64,000 bases of DNA from Zonotrichia leucophrys gambelii (Eukaryota; Chordata; Aves; Passeriformes; Passerellidae). Positions 16,130 through 31,660 of this stretch are shown here, piece after piece (position 1 is the stretch's first letter; the number at the start of each line of letters is the position of its first letter). The stretch is taken from the NCBI RefSeq assembly GCF_028769735.1, contig NC_088169.1, positions 39,842,729 to 39,906,728 of the forward strand. The letters run 5' to 3'. The notes under the pieces are model-generated. The model had not been told where the DNA came from and did not search any database. It was given only the letters and a program-made list of their open reading frames with translations. Position numbers and translations under genes: made by a program.

Positions 16130-16440
16130 CAAATTGTAAGATATTCAAATAACCCCCATGAAATTTTGATAAGCTCTTCCCCAAGGTCCTTGCACCTTCA
16201 TCCTTACACTAATGCACTTCATCTTCATTTACCTGATCATTAGTTTCCAGTTTGTTCAGCTGGAAACCAACACACACTAATTACTTTGACATCACAAAGT
16301 CCTATCTGTCTTCACCACCTCCCCAGACAGCAGGGAGAAATTATCAAGGGTAGGCATGATAATATCCTGATAAATGATGATTCACATCACCTCACTGTCA
16401 ATCATCCAGAAGTGCTCACGCAAGATACCACTCAATCTCA
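16130..16440. promoter_or_regulatory. Candidate conserved noncoding element (GATA and TGTCAATCA motifs)
   Basis: The intron 4 segment contains repeated TGATAA/TTATCA cores near 16335-16380, a CAGCTG E-box (16258-16263), and a TGTCAATCATC string near 16396 resembling MEIS/PBX-type sites. It shows no repeat signature. Supported by motif texture only. Confidence 0.28.
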
Positions 16441-19400
16441 TTACTGAATCCTAGGGCTAAGAGTACAATACACACCAGGAGTCATATTTCAAACAGCAGG
16501 CCACCTGGATAAGATGCAGCTCTTGGAGATTTTCATGAATTTTGTTGGCTTTTTGTTTTAACAAGGTAAATGTCAAATATTCATCTATTTTACCATGTGT
16601 ATATAGGCTGGCAGAAAAGGACATGCTGAAAGCAAGGCAATTCATCTCAAGGGTTCAAGTGATAAAAAAAAAATCTAGGTTCTTCGAAGGGGAGGAGAAG
16701 GACAGGTAAATTTCTTTAATTTAAGAAGAAAATTAACCAACCTTAAGTCTCAAAGTTCAGTTTCACAATTTAAGCATCCTTCCTGCTGAAACAATATAAA
16801 TGCATTCAGAGGTCCGAAAGAAGAAATGCTAGCTTTGAAACTCATTGACATGCGCAAAGTTCACTTTCTGTGATGAAAACAAGTTAATGTTCTTGCTTCA
16901 ATAAACATCTGATGAGGGTGGGGGGGCTGATCAGTAAAGAAGCAAAATAAGAACTTAGTAGTAGCTGCTTTCTCAGAAAATATTACTTCTTTCCCTATTT
17001 CCAAAATAGTATCATCCTTCCATCTCTCTCAGCCCAATTACATATATAACTAAAGCAACCTCTAATGGTAAAGCCCAGGGCTTGCTATCCAGCACAGAAT
17101 CTAAAAATTGTTCTAGAGAGGGAGCTACAAACACCACCACCTTCTAGGTCTGTAATACAGTCTATTTTCTTGCCCAAGATCATCATGCACCATCACTAAA
17201 CTTGCAAAGTGGCTGATCATATCCTTCAATTTATGGTGCATCACATGCAACAGATGAAGGAGAAAAGAAAACAATATTGAAAGAATATGGGGAAAAGTTT
17301 GAGGAAATTTCACAACAACGTCTGCTTGTGCTAGGTATTGTCAGGGAGGAAAAAAAACGAGCCAAAACTAAGAACCAAACATTGAGAAAAAAAAGAGCAG
17401 ACAGTAGAAGCACCAAGCAAGTCCAAAGACACATTCTGAAGGCACTTGAAATGCTCAGCAGAAGCCAGAGCAGCAGGGCGCTCTCTTGCAGGTGTGGAGG
17501 GTACTGCTGCTACAGGCACGCTGGCTCTGCATCCAGAGACGGCCTGCCCACACCACGGTGCCTGAACTTGGCAGGAACCCTCACACACTTCCTTGCACCT
17601 CCGCTGCCCCAGACTGTTTGAAATACGATCACAGGCTCACAATGAAACCCTTGTCCCATTTCAAAGTACTCTTCCCCCCTCTGGGGCTACACAGGACAGG
17701 CAGAAACTTACAGGCTCCTGTTCAGATAATGTTAACATAACATTTTTCAAGGAGAAACTCAGAGGTTTCACCTCCAAATATTCTAAGTGTTGTAAAATAT
17801 ATGTAAATGCAAATACAACAGAAAAGCAAAGCTCCATAAAAACCCTGAATGAAGTAATTTTGGTATGGATGCACATACCTGAGACACACTACTCAGAGTC
17901 TACTTTTCAAAGCAAGTGTGGATCACTACCAAAGTTGAAAACCCAAGAGCTCCTCACAAGTTTCCTATCAAAATACTCTCCCTAAAAAAGGGAGTTTCCA
18001 GCCCACATACGCACAGATTTCTCATTCTCAAATCTATGACCCACATCCCTCACCTCTTTGGGTTATCAAATCTACCTTGTCAACCCTGCCAATCATGCTA
18101 CAAGTACAACAGATTTTACAGCAACTTATCCAAGAAACATTAACCACCACATGCTTGGACAATGGAGTTCAAAGCATTTTCCCCTAAAGAACCAGAGAGC
18201 CTGAAAATAAAATATAACCTCTTCAGTGTAGCACATAAAGCAGGGCAAAATTTTTTCCACTGAATGCAACCCCAGTGCTCTCCTTCCTATCTTTAAAGAA
18301 GGGCAGCGAACAAATATAATAGCAACAAAATTGAAAGTATCATTCCAGACAAGCTTAGAAGTTAAAAAAAAATTTAGAAGTGTCATTATATTATAAAATC
18401 ATACATAAATGTGTTGAATTTTCATCTTAACCTAAAAGCAAAGAGCCACCTTCATCCCAGACTTTCCACAGCACTGGCTTCTTAAAGAACACATGATCTA
18501 TTTGTGCTGTGAGAAGGCTACTGTTGGCTTAGCTGCTTGAAGGCATACAACAAATCTCTTCTGCAAAAAGAATAATGGTGCAGAGAATACACAAGCATGC
18601 ATGCCTACAAAGTGAATTTACCAAAGTTAATTTGTTAGCTGTACTCACAGAAATCTGAGGGCAGGAAATTGTAATAATAATCTTAAGTTTTAGTTCAGTT
18701 GGGCATCTTTATGTTAAGAGCTTTACCAAAAAAAAAAAATCTTAACACAGCAGTGTCACTTCTTGAATCTCAGCACCCTAATTAAAAAAATTAGCTTTCA
18801 GTACTAATTGACAGAAAACACCCATTATAGGTTTTGTTAGTTAAATGGGAAAATTCTCTGCTCAAAAAAAACCTGGCACAGAAGCTAACTTTATTATCAG
18901 ATGAATACCGAGTTAGACACATTAAGACATTTAAACACCCTCCACCTTTCTCTTAAGTTCTTGAAGTTAATTTGCAGCCAAGTAACAGTACTTCCTCTAA
19001 AGGAAGAAAAAAGAGTAAATGGGAAACTGCTGTCAACAAGTGCCAGCACTGCAGAGTTCACAGTCTAAGTTTATCTGCCAATTTTGAGCTCCACAGATAC
19101 TGAACAAGAAGCACATGACAAAACTTCAGGCTCAGTTGAACCCATATCCAAGAATGATACTAAGAACTCCTCAAAATATTTAACAAGTAGAAATCCAACA
19201 CAAATTGCACTTTAACTACCACAAGGAAAAGAAAAATTACATTTGCTACTCAAATTCAGGTTATTATCAAAAACTCAATCATACATCTAAAATCTCTCCT
19301 ACATTAGTCAATTTCGTATGTACAGAGAACAGTAATCCATTTAAAGTACCTAGAGACCCTCTACATACTCTTATCAAATAAAAGCTTCCATCTAAAAAAT

Positions 19401-22400
19401 AAAAACATGAAAACTACAAAATCCAATAGCAAAACCCTTACTAGCACTAGTCTTGCAAAAATAAAGCTTTGAATTCATCATTTAATTACTTCATAGAGAA
19501 TCATCAATTCCTGAAATTTATCAAGTATTACAATTGACATAAAAAATGGCTTTCCAAACTAAAAGTACAAGAGATGTAACAGTGGTTTCCACAGTTCTCC
19601 AAAATTTTGTTATGCTTAATGAGGTAAACAACACAAGCAAGCACAAATAGTTAAGTTTAGTCTAACCTAAAATTTAAGAGCAAGCAAAGCAGGATCTGGC
19701 TGAAAGCATAAGAGAAAAACAAAAGAACATCAATGGGTTTTCAAATCCCCACAGCCACTCACTGTGGCAGGCAGTGAAGCTGCCTGAGCTCGACCATTCT
19801 ACATTTGACTCTTTCACAAAAGGAAAGGTTTGGAAAACGCAGGCTCTGATTTTATCAGGCACTAGTGTGCAAAGGCAGCCCCCCAAGCACAGTCCCTTCC
19901 CTCCCACATCCCCAGGGTTTGCAGCTGCTAAATGCACACAAGCAAGCACGACTGAGTCACCCACACCCAAAGGCACAGGGGATCCTTTCTCACAGATCAA
20001 GTGAGTGACCTGGAGTGCCAGCAGGCAGGCAAGCAGGGCAGGCTTCCAGCGCCAAGCCCTCACTGCAGCACCTGCACACCTGCCAAAGCCCTAATGCTAC
20101 ACAAGCGCCAGCACCTAAAACTTGTCATCACAGCTTCTTGCTTTTTGCTTCCTCCCCGGGCTTTTTTTAAGCTTTTTTTTTTTTTCCTGTGTTAGTCCTC
20201 AACATATTTCAAGTAGGGTTTCTCACCTCCACAGAGCACGAGCATTGCTCAGTCAATACAACTACCTTTGTTATATTCAGGAAAGGTCTTTAAAGGAAAA
20301 AAAATCATAATATGGGACAGCAAATTAATTTTTCTTGAGTTCAGGAGCATTTCCAGGGGACTGACAGTTCCAATCCTTAAACCAGCAGCATCATCCAAAT
20401 GTTCTAGTTAAGCATGATAGCTGTGCATGCTGGAATGAAACCAACCCCCAAAAGTTGAACTGAAGAGCTTTTAAACACCTAAAGCACCTTATAGAAAATT
20501 GGAAAACATTAACTACAAGATCAACAAAATTATAAATGAAAGTCTGTCATAAACATGAGCTATAATTAAACTTCCTAGACATTATTCCTGAAATGTGACA
20601 CTCAACTTTTAATAAAATTAACATACAAGTGTTTTATATGTACTTTTATTATCAGCTTTTTAGACCTTCTCAGAATCACATCAGTATTTTGGTAGTTTTA
20701 TTATACCAATGAAAATCTTCACCTTAAAGCTGAACCTGATAGTTCTGCTACAAGTGACAAGCAATTTAAAAAAACATCCTCCAAGTAAAAAAAAAAATAA
20801 AATAAATACCATAGGTCATACTTCCATAACAAGCTTTTAAATTACCTGTGAAAAAGCTTCCTTTTCTGATCAAGTATGATGCAATAAATGGTCAAATAGA
20901 TAGCATCTTTCTTCCACATTGCATAACCAAGGACTATTATTAATCATGTATTTGCCCATTTGTCAGCATAATAGAAAAAAGTTTAGTCTGTTCTGCTTTG
21001 CAAGTTCTTCTCTCACCATGTGAGCTTTTTAAAAAAAACAGTGAACAAAACTGAAAAACAATTACAGCAGGATGTGCAAGAGACACGACCTCTCAGAGCT
21101 GATCCATTTTTTCAATCACACAGTAGTTTACCTAAGTTGATTACCTCACAAATTCAGCTTCTACACAAAAACTTCCTCCCATCCCTTCACATCCTTCAGT
21201 ATATAGTCAACACCACGAGAGCTTTGGTTTACTTAATTAAGCCCTGCATCCATCCTTTATCTGTTCTATACATTTGAACTCTGCCCAAGTTCCTCTGCTT
21301 GGAGAAGATTACAATGAGTATAAAAAAACTTTCCTGAGCCACTTGGACTTCAAAACAGCCTCTCACGACACCCTGGCAAGCAAATCCTTGGCTTAGGAAA
21401 ATATAATTGCATTTCCAAAGTCTGTGGTTGCAATTCTGCTGTTTGTCTGTCTTAGTCCTCCTGGAAACTTAAACCTCACTATTTCACATTAGTCCCAGGC
21501 TTCACATCCCTGATTACCTCCTCCCTCTTTGTAAGACCAGCACAGCACCTCCTGTATTTAACTCAATCACTTGTGTCAAGAAATCATTCTCCCCACATTA
21601 ACAAAGACTCCTCAGTTGTTTTCACTGTCCCACATATGTACTAGTGACTTGAAATGATGACATTTCCTCCAGTTTTCCAGAGCTGACTTCGTCTGCTTCT
21701 TATTCATGATCAGGTCTACACATCCAACACCACCTGGCCTAGGACAGGAATCACAGCCTCCCCTGAAATTCTCTGTCCTCCACTTAATCAAGCAAATTTG
21801 TCTCACACAAATCTGTTGGCTCTGCAGCTTCTCTGGAAAGAGCCTGTCAGTCTGTTTGTCCTTCCTGATCCTGCAAGTCAGCTCATCTCCCTGCAGCTCC
21901 TTCCCCTACAAGTCAGTGCCTGAACCAGAGCACAGCTCACATTTATAAGGGCCCCTAGCTCCTACTCTCACTCTCAGAGAAGCACCAGGCAATTGCTACA
22001 GTCCAAGTCATGAAAGACCTCAGCCCTACTCCTTCCACAAACTTTTTAGTACCAACTTATGGCTGCTGGAGAGATTTATGATTAACACGTTCAGTTACTC
22101 AAAGCTTCTCATCTGCTCTTAAAACATGGCACAATAAGGAATTAATGAGGGCAGGGGAAACTTTTCCTGGAAGTATCATAAGATACCAAACACCAATATT
22201 TGACTAATGTTACTTTCAAAGCATCCTTTAGAAATATAGTGTTGATACTATCCCAAAAGAGACAAACATCTATTTTAAAAGTTTTAAGAAAGAAATTGAC
22301 TTACACAAACAAGCACTAAGCTCCCCTGGCTTCTTGCTAAATGCGTAAAATACCAGTTTGATGCAGGCCCCCACCCAAGCAAAATCACAAGAGATCAGCC

Positions 22401-25400
22401 TAGGAGATACACTTCCCGGACAGAGATGCTCCTTTGCCACAAAAAGCAGACAAGGGAGATGATATGCTGTCACAAATTTGTCAACAGCTAAAACCACATT
22501 AAAAACAATTTCACTTTCAAAACTGTCAGCAGCTGTTTTACAAGGCCAGTAACATTACAGGTCAACAGGTGACCTGACATTAAACACCAGCTACAAAGGG
22601 ACTGTGAAAATTCATGCAATGTTATAATCCAATTAAAATCCAGGAATAAAACTTGAAGCACTGCCGAATTAGCAAGACAGAGGCAGAATGCAGGAGGTAC
22701 TGTATCTAAACAGAATACATGCATTTCTATAAATCCAAGCCACCTCTCAGTACACCTATTAGTTTGCACCAACTAGTCAAACACTGATTACCATTCTTCC
22801 TGTATAATAAACAAGATACATGAAGGGTTTGGGGGGGTTGCTTGGTTTCAAAAAGCTATCAAAGGATATTAGCTGCTGCCTACATACAATTCAGCGGTAA
22901 TAAGTAAATCTCATCCTTTATATAGTGTTTTCTTGATGAAAATAAACAAGTGACAGATGCTTTTTGTGAAAAGGTAAAAGAATAGAACCCAAAACCACAA
23001 CACCCATAAAAGGACATATGCACCTATACCTTATACCTAACAAATTGTGTCTTCATTTCCTGTCTCCCATCTCGAGTTTTTCAATCTTTCAGACACCTCA
23101 TAAGCAATTCAGTTTCTTGTTTAACAGCCCTCCCTAAAAAAATGGTACCAGGACCTCATCTGTGGAATCCCAGACTCCACAACTGCCTGGCAACTTTTTT
23201 TTCAGCTAAGAACCAAGGAAAGTACCTGGTTTTAAATACAACACTTGTTACTAGGATCTGTTAAGATGGCTCTGCTCACCAATGCAGCTCTTTACATTGT
23301 GTGAACCTGCATCTCTGATGCATATTTCCTACCCTGCTCTCTTTTCCCCACATCCTCCACTATAAGGATGTGTGATGGCATTAACTCAAGACACTAAATC
23401 TACACTGCCTCTCAAAAGGTTAATCAGGTATTCATTCTCCTTGTCCCCAGCCATGTGTCCTGATGCCATCAGCTCCAGCATTCATTAACCTATGCAAAGA
23501 GCCACATCAGCTTGCTGATCCACATTTCTTTCTTTTCTTTCTCCCACTGTTCTCATACAGATAAGCAGCCTGGATCCATTTAACAAAGGCTGCACACATG
23601 GTAGGTACACAAAAGATAGGAAGGAAGAGAACTACTCTTAGCAGACAGCACAGTCTTACATCAATTGTAGAAGTAATTTTCTAAGTACTTGTGAACATTA
23701 CTCATAGAAAATCTGCCTTAGGTCACTCTCTGTCTAGAGCTCATCCAAATACTAAAAAGAAATCCAGCCCAGGGCCTTTTCACCAGTATTTACACCCACA
23801 CAGATAAGAAACCACAGATAGTATTACCAAATAGTATTGTTTGTTAATAGTGCCTGAAAACAGATCATCCTTGAATAACCACAACCACAGCTGATAACAA
23901 ATACCACAACTGGGACATATGAACCACAGGAGCAATGAATTTACACAATGAAGCAGCTGCTGCTGAGGACATGGGTGAAGGATGAAATTGGGGAAAAGAC
24001 AAGACACTCAAAGCCTCAAAAGAGGAATCCAAGGGACCTTACTTTCTGTATCCAAGGAAGTGAGGCAGCAGGAAACCATGCTGCTGCAGCTCCTCTCTTG
24101 CAGAGGAAGATAGCAGAACTATCTTTTTTATCACATTGACAATGTTCAATTGGATTAAAATTCCTACTTATAGCACTTTCCACCACCCTCTGGACAGGTT
24201 TAGAGATGAGCACAAAGCAAACAGGCTATAATAGATGTACATCAACTTGGTTTCCTGAGGAAACCCAATGTAATAAGGACAGCAAGTTTGAGTCAGAATT
24301 ATGGCAGCAGGAGACATTGATCCAGAACTGCTGATGGCAGTGCCCTCAGCACATAACTGAGGAGGAAGGAACTGCCTGCTCTCTGCCACTGCTGTCCAAG
24401 AGAGGCAAATCTCTAGAACAGGTGAAGCCTAATGATTCAGCTCTGGTCAGCCTAAAGCTTAAGACCTGATCACAGAGATGCCTGTACATCCCTCCAAACC
24501 CCATAGCTCTGGGTACAGCATCAGAGCCCTGCAGCCAGCCAAGGCAATAAAAGTCACTTTACTGACCTACCGCAACTCAGCTGGTTTCTATAAATGGCTA
24601 CAGCATCTGTCACACATTCCAATGAAATATTTTAATATAAAAAGGTCATAGAAAGAAGTTTTAACTAACTTGATCAAGGTGTCTGCTGTGTTCAGAGCAT
24701 GGAAACAACCCAGCACAAGATCAGAGAAGTGTTAGAGCACCAGGATGCAGTCCCAAGCAAGCAATTAAGAGCGACACATCAGTATTTAAGTTCAAATCAG
24801 AACTGTTTTTTTAAAAGCAAATCTCTCAGTCACCCCCACTTAAAACACACTTATCTCTAACACTCAGCTGCCTCAAAGCACATGAACCACATACCTGCTA
24901 GGCACAGCAAACCACCACAAGCAGACACCAAACCCTCAGCACCAGACGAACCAAGCACACAGAGATACTGAAAGGCAGAAAGGAAGAACACCATGTCTTC
25001 AGCATGAACTATTTCACTCCACAGATACACTTCTGCTACTCCCCACTACACTGATGTAGACAGGCACAGAACCACAGAAGCACCACTTGACTCTCCACAG
25101 CACTGAGGACCTGCACGTTTAAGCTGCAATTAACTTTGCTCACTGGGCTCCCACATTTTCCTCTCCCAAGGGTAGTTCAGTACTTCCAACAACAGCCACT
25201 TTCCCTAAATGAGCTTTGTGACACATTCTTTTTAATCCATGCATTGATCCTTCATATAAATCAGCTTGGTAATTAAATAACCATCCCCACAAAAGTCAAA
25301 AGATCTGGTATCAATTCCTTCTTTACAACATACACTTTCCACCTGCAAGGCAGTGTCCTCAATTGAGCTGCAGTGTGATGCTTAAAGCCTCCTATTCTAC

Positions 25401-28400
25401 ATCCTTCCTCTGCTTCTTAGTGGTAGAGTTCCAACAAGAATCCAACTAAATCGACATTCAGCTTGACCATCAAACAATGCAACAGGAGTCTGACTCATTT
25501 CAGAGGTCATATACACATTTCACATCATCCTATCACTGATTAAAGCACACTAAAAGGCTGAAACTTTAGGATTCTAGAGCAGATCAAGCTTGCACTTTTC
25601 ACTATAGCCAATGAAAAACTAATTACTTCCTCCAGCAACCCACTCAGTTTCAAAGCAATGATAAACTTTAAAAAAAAAAAAGGCAAATTACTGGCAAGCA
25701 AGCTACAATTCTGACCAAAAGCACACTCCTTCCACAGAGGTATTTCCCTTCATGGCATTATCACCATCTACATTTCTCATGCTTTACAAAACTGTCCAGG
25801 AGCTCACTCCAAGCATGGGGACAGGGCAGTAACATCATCTCCATCCCCTCTCGTGAAGAAATGAACAACATGCTGTCTTGCCTTTGAAACAAAAGGCAAA
25901 TACACTGAAGGAAGAGCATTACAGCAACTGTTCTGGCCCACTCCTGTTCTGCACACCCTGCAAACACTACACTTAGGAGGAGTGAATTTCTCCAGACAGT
26001 ACAGGGAGGCAGAGTCCACTCTATACACTCTGGACAACAGCCCAAGATTCACGTACTTCAAAATGGCATTAAAATATTAGTTTCATTTTCATATAGGTAC
26101 TCAAAACAGATCTCTCCAAGTTTTCTGAGTATAAATCCCTGAAATGCCAATGGGAGACAATGAGCTGTCAAAATGACTGAATTTCTAGTTTTGTAGCAGA
26201 TGATGGAAGAAAGCTTTGCACATTTTAAAAGAAAAAAAAAAAAGTAAATGAGAGTTTGGACAAATGTTAAAACTTCTAAGTTCATTACATGTAAATAAAA
26301 CTCCTCAGCTTTAGATAAAATTTCACTTTTCAAACTAACTTTTTACATTAAAACTTAAATGCCAAATTGCCCTCAAATACTTATTTTTGCCAGCTGGATT
26401 TCTTAAGAGCAAAAACTGACAGCATCCCATTAAGCTACAGAGAAGTCTTCAGCAAAATTCTCAGTTTACTTTGCAGAAAATAATCTCATCTTACTCAAAT
26501 TCATTCAGCTGAATAAAGACATGGTCTAGAAATTTATAACCCTTATCAACTTTGCAGTTTCCCTAAACCAGATTTTTCCCCAGTCTCCTTCTGAAATACT
26601 GTCTCAGACTCCTAGCTTAAAAAAAAAAAGTTAGGAAAGGAATATAGATCTTCCATTGCTAGTTAATTAACTTTTTCCATTTTCTGTCTCTCAAAGACTA
26701 CACTTTCTGGAGAACAGCTCAATTCTGTGTAATTACTTTTACATCAATAAAAGCATTTGCATTATTTTTCATTTTATATTATGTGGCAGAACAAGATTTA
26801 AAACAGGCAGTTCAATACAACACCTGAAGTCTTAAGTGACTGATAGGAAAAAACCTTCTATGAAAGAAGTATAACTCACTGCTCACTACTCTGCTAAGTT
26901 TTAGTAGTTTACATTACTTTCCCATGGGATTTTTTCAGTCATTTATAGTTCATTGCTTCATATGGCTATAGAATCCCTGCTGTGTTAAAAAATGCCAAGT
27001 AAAATTATATCTCATTCACTGCTTTATGCTATACCTTCTTTTGTTCAGATCCAATTAGTGAAAGCTTGTTCTTCATTTATCATACTTTTAGCTGATTATG
27101 TTAGGCATTACAATAGTTCTCTAGCTTTCCTTGACAATGTTTGCACCATCAGTGTTACATTTATGGTTGAGGAGGCTCTTTCATCTTAACCCTCTATTCC
27201 AATCAGTTCAGGGGGAAAAGTACATATGATTACTCTTGTTCAGATGAAACTTCTTTGCTTGTTTTCTCATATCAAAAATAATTCCACCAGATGTTTTAAT
27301 TTAAAAAAATCTGAATTTTACTGGTCCTTCCCCACTTTACCTATTCAAGTGTAAAGAATCAGTGTTTTGAAAGCTGAACACTGAAGTTAAAAAAAGCAAC
27401 AAAACTTAGCATTTGGAACAGTATACAACTTTTTTTATCAGCTTTCCCCAAAATAACAGATGCAATCAAAGAGTATTAGCCACTATTTTCAAAAGCCTGA
27501 AAGCATCCATTATGATCTATTTTATTCAGTACCACATAAGCAACTGTAATGCTCTATGGGGGTCTCAGCAGCCATTTTGTCAGGCTGTTTTTCCCACCAG
27601 TTCACACATCCTCTCACCTCCACAAAACTAAATGCAATTAAATCCCATTTAATACCATTTCCAGCTATCTACAAATTTGCATTAATACAGGAGCATCCAA
27701 AAGTCTCTGAAGTCACCTATCTACTTTTAAGTTTTGTTAACATTCTCTGCCCTATCACCATAACAATATTCACCTACAAAAATATTTCAGATCTTTGGTA
27801 ATTTTTAAAATTAATAGCACAAAGCAGTATATTTTGGGTTTTGTATTCTCCCACTTCAGGTAAGCTTTATTTGGTTCTCAGCAGGTTGTTCCATTTTTGC
27901 CACATTCCCAGTTTATAACAGTCCTCTCTGCTGCTTCCTCCTCATACCAGCAAAGTTTAAATTCCTTGAAATGAAAATTCCTTTATGCTCTTATAGTCTA
28001 GTTACTAGTTTTATCTATTAATGGTAAATATGTCCAGATTGATATTGCTCTAACAGCATACTCAAGACATTTGCCATGGTGCTCCACAGAAACTAAGTGT
28101 GAAAAACAAGAAAAAGCTGTTTCATGGAAAGTTTATATGCACTTTGTTTATTCCCATCACCTCTATTCAGCACTGTAAATTCCACAAGGATTTCAGTAAT
28201 CTGAAAATTTTTTAAAAGTCAAACATTCAACCAAAAGAAATCAAAATAGAGCTCTAGGTTAAGATAACTCACAAGTCTTGTAGTACTTTTATTCTAACAG
28301 CATTATTTTAAGATTGTGTATACAATTCCTGTACAAACATTACTGAAAATGCCTGCCTGAATCATTGAATGTATATCACTAAATAAGGAATAAACTAGAA

Positions 28401-31400
28401 GCTATCACTAAAAAGCCTGAATTGCTAAATACCTTGTGATACTTGTTTTCTTTCTCACCTTAAATACTTAGTGAGCACGCTGAAGAACTTCGCTTCTGTT
28501 CAATTTCAGTTGTGTTTTCAAACAGTATGACAAAACCAGAGCCAGTAACAAACCAACTGGACTGCCCTCCTTTTACTGTTACATTGGTTACAATTGATTC
28601 ATGTTAAGAGTATCAGGCTATCTCCTATTCAGTGAGTAGCTATACAGATGACAAGTAATGTAATAAGGGGCTCTAACTACACTCAAACGTTACTCCAAGT
28701 TCTAAGCATAAAATTTACCTACTGTAGCTAGTGCTACTTCTAAACATGTTAATAAAAAGTTATTTTTAGAAGATATCTCTACCTACTTTTGTTACTAAAA
28801 ACCCAGTCCCACTATTTTCAGTAAAGACAAATACTGTTGGGATGGGCACCCAGTTCAACAGCACATCTTCACAGCTATTTCTGTCTTTGGTTCAGTGCCC
28901 ATCATCATCAGGGTAGCTGCCTCTCATACTCATTACTTCTGCAACACAAGTCATGAAGGAGTGAGATATCCTGTCAGCGCAAAATCAAGAGAATACTAAC
29001 AACTCTCCTGCAGCATCCCATCACTAAGCAAACACATTTTTCCTAGCTCCATGAGGACAGAGATTCCTTTGGCAGGTTGCATCAGCTCCTGAGCATGACT
29101 TCAAAACATTGGACATTTTGCTATGACTGGTACAACCAAGAAGGATGCTGTTGATGAAACATTGGACAGAATTATGGACAACTATTGTTGGTGACATTAC
29201 TGCAAGTAACAGAGTAAAAGAATTTGGCCTGTGGACTCATCTATCAAGGTCATCCAAAATGGCAATCACACACATCACTGCAATGGGCCAGGTTATTCCC
29301 ATAATGAAAAACTAGAAGTACTCAAGTCATTAAAACAGACAACTTGAAGTTAACTCTTTCCCAGTGCAAGCACACAGGGCAGTGACTGAAGGATCTATGG
29401 TAGACAAACAACATGTATAATTAGACCCAAAAAACTAGCTTCAATTTCATACCACTACCTTAAGTACTTAGAATAGTTTTTCAAGTAGCCTTCCTCTCAT
29501 TTTCCTTTAAATACCTGGAGCCTCTGCAATGCACACAGCTAATGCTCAACCTCATACAGATAAGTTTGGTGAGTCTTTAGGTAAGGCTCCAGAGAGCTAA
29601 GCAGACCTACATTGCCCTTACAGCATTTGTTAGATCCTCATCTCTTGTCCATAAACTCAAAATGGCAGCATCCCCTCCAACACACTTAATGTTATCTTGA
29701 TGAACTACCATGAGTATATTAATGCATTTCTGAGATACCACATTGGATTTTCTTTCTCTTGGGAACTATTACAAATTAAAGATCCTATTTGTATTTTAAA
29801 GCTAATACAGCACTGTAGCTCAAAGCAGCATAGACATATTTTCAATTTCCTTTTTGTAACGCACTATTTATACACCCTTCCCCCTAAGGTCATGAGTTGT
29901 ACTTTTTCATGCCATTCTTACTCTCTTATTATGTTCTTCAATCTTGGTTTTTACTTACTGCTTTCAGATCTTGTCACAGTTTCCAGTTCATAGCAGAATC
30001 CACACAATCAACAGACACAGTAGAGAGAAGACCAATTCATTTTCTCAACTCTATTATGGACTGGTGAAAGAACATGTGGGTCTGTTTTAAACAGCTTTTT
30101 AAGTCTATTTTCAGGATGAATTCATGCCAGTGAAAAGGCTATGCAGTGCTGCTAAACAGTGAATCCATTTATTTTTACAGCAGATACTATATACATGAGA
30201 TGGAATTCAAGTACCCATCAGCATGCTTCAGTTTTACTAGAGGAATCAGAGATCATACAGAGTAGTTTGTATTCATATTCACATAACCCTTGGCTTCCAA
30301 AAGAATTAGAATTTATCATGATGTCTGACATCCACCCATTAAGAATTCATTTCACAGCCCATTGAGCACCCACAAGCTACCACATTACCAGTTATGGCTA
30401 CCAGTTGAAACCCAGACCAAGTGTACTTTCCATTCACCTCAAAGAAAGAAATACATGCCATAAAAATCCATCAGTAGAGCATTTCAGAAAGTCCCATTTC
30501 AGTCCCTTGCTCAATCTACAGCCTATTCATCCAAGCTGAGCTGGTCATGGAATAATAGAACCACAAAGGGACTCAGACAAAAGCTATGTCAAAGTCCAAA
30601 ACTCCCAACAGCTCCCATCTTTCATTTAACTCTGAAAACACCTAAGCTCTAACTACTTTCAGATTTCATGAACCATGTCTGTTTTTTCAATGTTGAGTAA
30701 CTCACCACCTATATTCAGAAGTCCTGTCCTACACAAAACACACTTTTTTTTGGTAGCTGGTCCGAGTGACTTCTTATTAAATCATAACACAGGGGTTTAA
30801 CTACCTTCCAGATTTCAACAAACCTTCCTGGAACATGGAGGTACCCCTAGTCATTTCTACTGTAGCAGTTCTTGCAGGCAAGGAATACTGTGTTGTCTCT
30901 AGTCAACAGGAATATGCAAGTGTGACTACACTTGCTGTTATACCACACAAGAAATTATCCTGTTACTGTTGCCATGAATGATAATGAAGAGACTACAAAA
31001 CCTGAAAATGGGCAATACATGTACCTTGCTTGTCTAAAAAGCCTTTTTACCCCCCTTCTGGTATGCTGCTGAATATTGAAGGCACATCAATAGCCTCATC
31101 GAAGGGAACAGCTCCATTAAGCCTGTTTAGGATACCTAGTAGAAGGGGACATTTCTCTGGAAAGTAATGAAAAATATTTACCATACACAGGAAAAATTTA
31201 TACTAAGCTTTATACCTTCTTCTAGGATCCACTCTTCATTGCTTTTCTGCGCATATTAGCAAAACAAAATTTAGGTTTTACTGCTACTCTCACACTTGTT
31301 GCCCACATCTACACACATGCACATGTATCTAGCTTAATCCACACAAAGAGAAAGGTAGCATTTACACAAACACAGAAGAGTTCACAGACAAACCATGCTA

Positions 31401-31591
31401 AATACTTATCCAATCCTTCCTCCACCTTGCTATCTCCACTCACTTCAAGCACATGGAGGAAAAGGGCATATACAAAGATATTTCACAATTGCCAACATGC
31501 CTACAACAATAATCAGTAAGACTACATAACAGCTGCAAGTCTTGCAGAATTACTAAAACCTCATCTACCACTTGAATTAAGTAGTACTCAC

Positions 31592-31660
31592 AGCATTGGC
31601 ATCGACATCACTGTGTATGGCAACTGTTTTGATCCCCATCTTCTTACACGTTTTGATGAC
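31592..31660 (-). CDS. PCCA: PCCA exon 4: biotin carboxylase N-terminal subdomain
   Basis: A 69-nt, 23-codon exon reading VIKTCKKMGIKTVAIHSDVD followed by ANA. This is the second beta-alpha unit of the biotin carboxylase N-terminal subdomain, and the GIKTVAIHSDVDA block is near-identical to mammalian PCCA. The acceptor is TTATGTGGTAG and the donor GTGAGT. The upstream intron is 88 bp and the downstream intron 28.2 kb, so this exon and exon 3 form an isolated pair in the middle of the gene. Confidence 0.96.

Noticed and set aside
19674..20063. A 129-codon minus-strand frame whose first residues resemble a signal peptide
   Set aside because: It lies deep in intron 4 with no splice context or promoter and no recognisable domain after the hydrophobic start. 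It is most likely chance.
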